Shown one piece after another: positions 63,682-64,000 of a DNA stretch of 64,000 bases. The translations under genes were made by a program, and so were the position numbers. The stretch covers positions 36,053,501-36,117,500 of the forward strand of contig NC_044572.1 of assembly GCF_901933205.1 (NCBI RefSeq), written 5' to 3'. A model generated the notes under the pieces. It made no database searches. It was given only the letters and a program-made list of their open reading frames with translations, and was not told where the DNA came from. The DNA is from Camarhynchus parvulus. Its lineage: Eukaryota; Chordata; Aves; Passeriformes; Thraupidae. Position 1 is the stretch's first letter. Each line of letters opens with the position of its first letter.

Positions 63682-64000
63682 CTGAAAAAAGCAACAGTGA
63701 ACAATCCAAATGTGAATGTTTATTTTTGGTCAGCGTTCTCCATGTAGTATTATGTATTTATAAGCCAACTTTCATATAAAGTGCAAATGAGAAAACTAGC
63801 CTTTTTAATTAAAAAGAGCAACTCCATTGAACAAATGAAGTCTTTCCTTTTTATAAAGATCAAAACCAAATTAGCTGCCTTGTCTGCACTACAATGAAGT
63901 AACCATCTAATTATTCCAAATAACAAATTACTGAATGTCACAATGTATTATTTGAATATGCTTGATCTAGAATAATTGATTGCTGCACAATCTATCACTG
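63682..64000 (-). other. TBC1D5: TBC1D5 intron, partial (upstream of exon A)
   Basis: This is the 3' end of an intron ending in the T-rich tract TTGCTTTTTTCAG at exon A. The remainder is AT-rich with no features I can name. The intron continues past the window. Confidence 0.85.

Larger units (their letters stand above)
1..64000 (-). other. TBC1D5: TBC1D5 gene, internal portion (five exons and introns)
   Basis: The whole window lies inside one minus-strand gene. Five exons with canonical splice sites join in frame and read as the second half of the TBC (Rab GTPase-activating) domain of TBC1D5. From family knowledge, TBC1D5 is a cytosolic and endosomal Rab7 GAP that binds the retromer core (VPS29/VPS35) and LC3, linking endosome-to-Golgi sorting with autophagy. 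Mammalian TBC1D5 is about 800 residues with the TBC domain in the N-terminal half. The arginine- and glutamine-finger motifs of TBC domains should lie in exons beyond position 64000, so catalytic competence cannot be judged here. Neither promoter nor 3' end is present. The assignment rests on protein matches I recognise, such as APQIYGL-RWVRLLFGREFP and FARPQDLGP, and not on a database search. Confidence 0.93.

Noticed and set aside
1..64000. CRISPR array, operon, tRNA, rRNA or a prokaryotic system
   Set aside because: There are no regularly spaced repeats, no cloverleaf or rRNA signatures, and no dense coding. The sequence is plainly vertebrate intronic DNA.

Overview
This window is vertebrate genomic DNA, most likely from a bird. 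The best evidence is three CR1 LINE relics, two of them 3' ends with the typical avian layout (one finishing in the ATTCTATGATTCT-like tail, one antisense). Two LTR-like elements near 26.1-27.3 kb resemble songbird endogenous-retrovirus LTRs as I remember them, so a passerine is my guess, with less certainty. There are no bacterial-style genes, operons, CRISPR arrays, tRNAs or rRNAs.

The only gene I can support is TBC1D5, on the minus strand. The window lies wholly inside it. Five coding exons can be read with canonical GT/AG splice sites and matching codon phases. In transcription order they are 63681-63631, 63537-63468, 58253-58081, 16443-16301 and 10479-10373. Joined, they give 544 bp of uninterrupted frame encoding about 181 residues of the C-terminal half of the Rab-GAP TBC domain. 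The 5' part of the gene lies beyond position 64000. The 3' part (residues after ...LFLRDPK, including the retromer/LC3-related C-terminal region) lies before position 1.

Everything else is intron. From right to left: a partial intron (63682-64000), a very short intron of 93 bp (63538-63630), a 5.2 kb intron, a giant intron of 41.6 kb (16444-58080), a 5.8 kb intron, and at least 10.4 kb of a further intron (1-10372). The introns are AT-rich. They contain the CR1 relics (12.4, 23.1 and 45.7 kb), the LTR pair (26.05-27.3 kb), an (AT)n tract at 27.5 kb, a perfect (ATAAA)13 tract at 54.4 kb, 20-base poly-A and poly-T runs, and a few GC-richer islands.

Several intronic blocks (5.1, 29, 36, 40.5, 43.9 and 47.4 kb) look unlike the surrounding neutral AT-rich sequence. 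They carry dense homeodomain cores (TAATTA), E-boxes or an octamer, and in one case a strong hairpin. They are my best candidates for conserved regulatory elements, but conservation cannot be tested here. I found no new enzymatic or defence system. The more interesting material is these candidate enhancers and hairpins inside TBC1D5.
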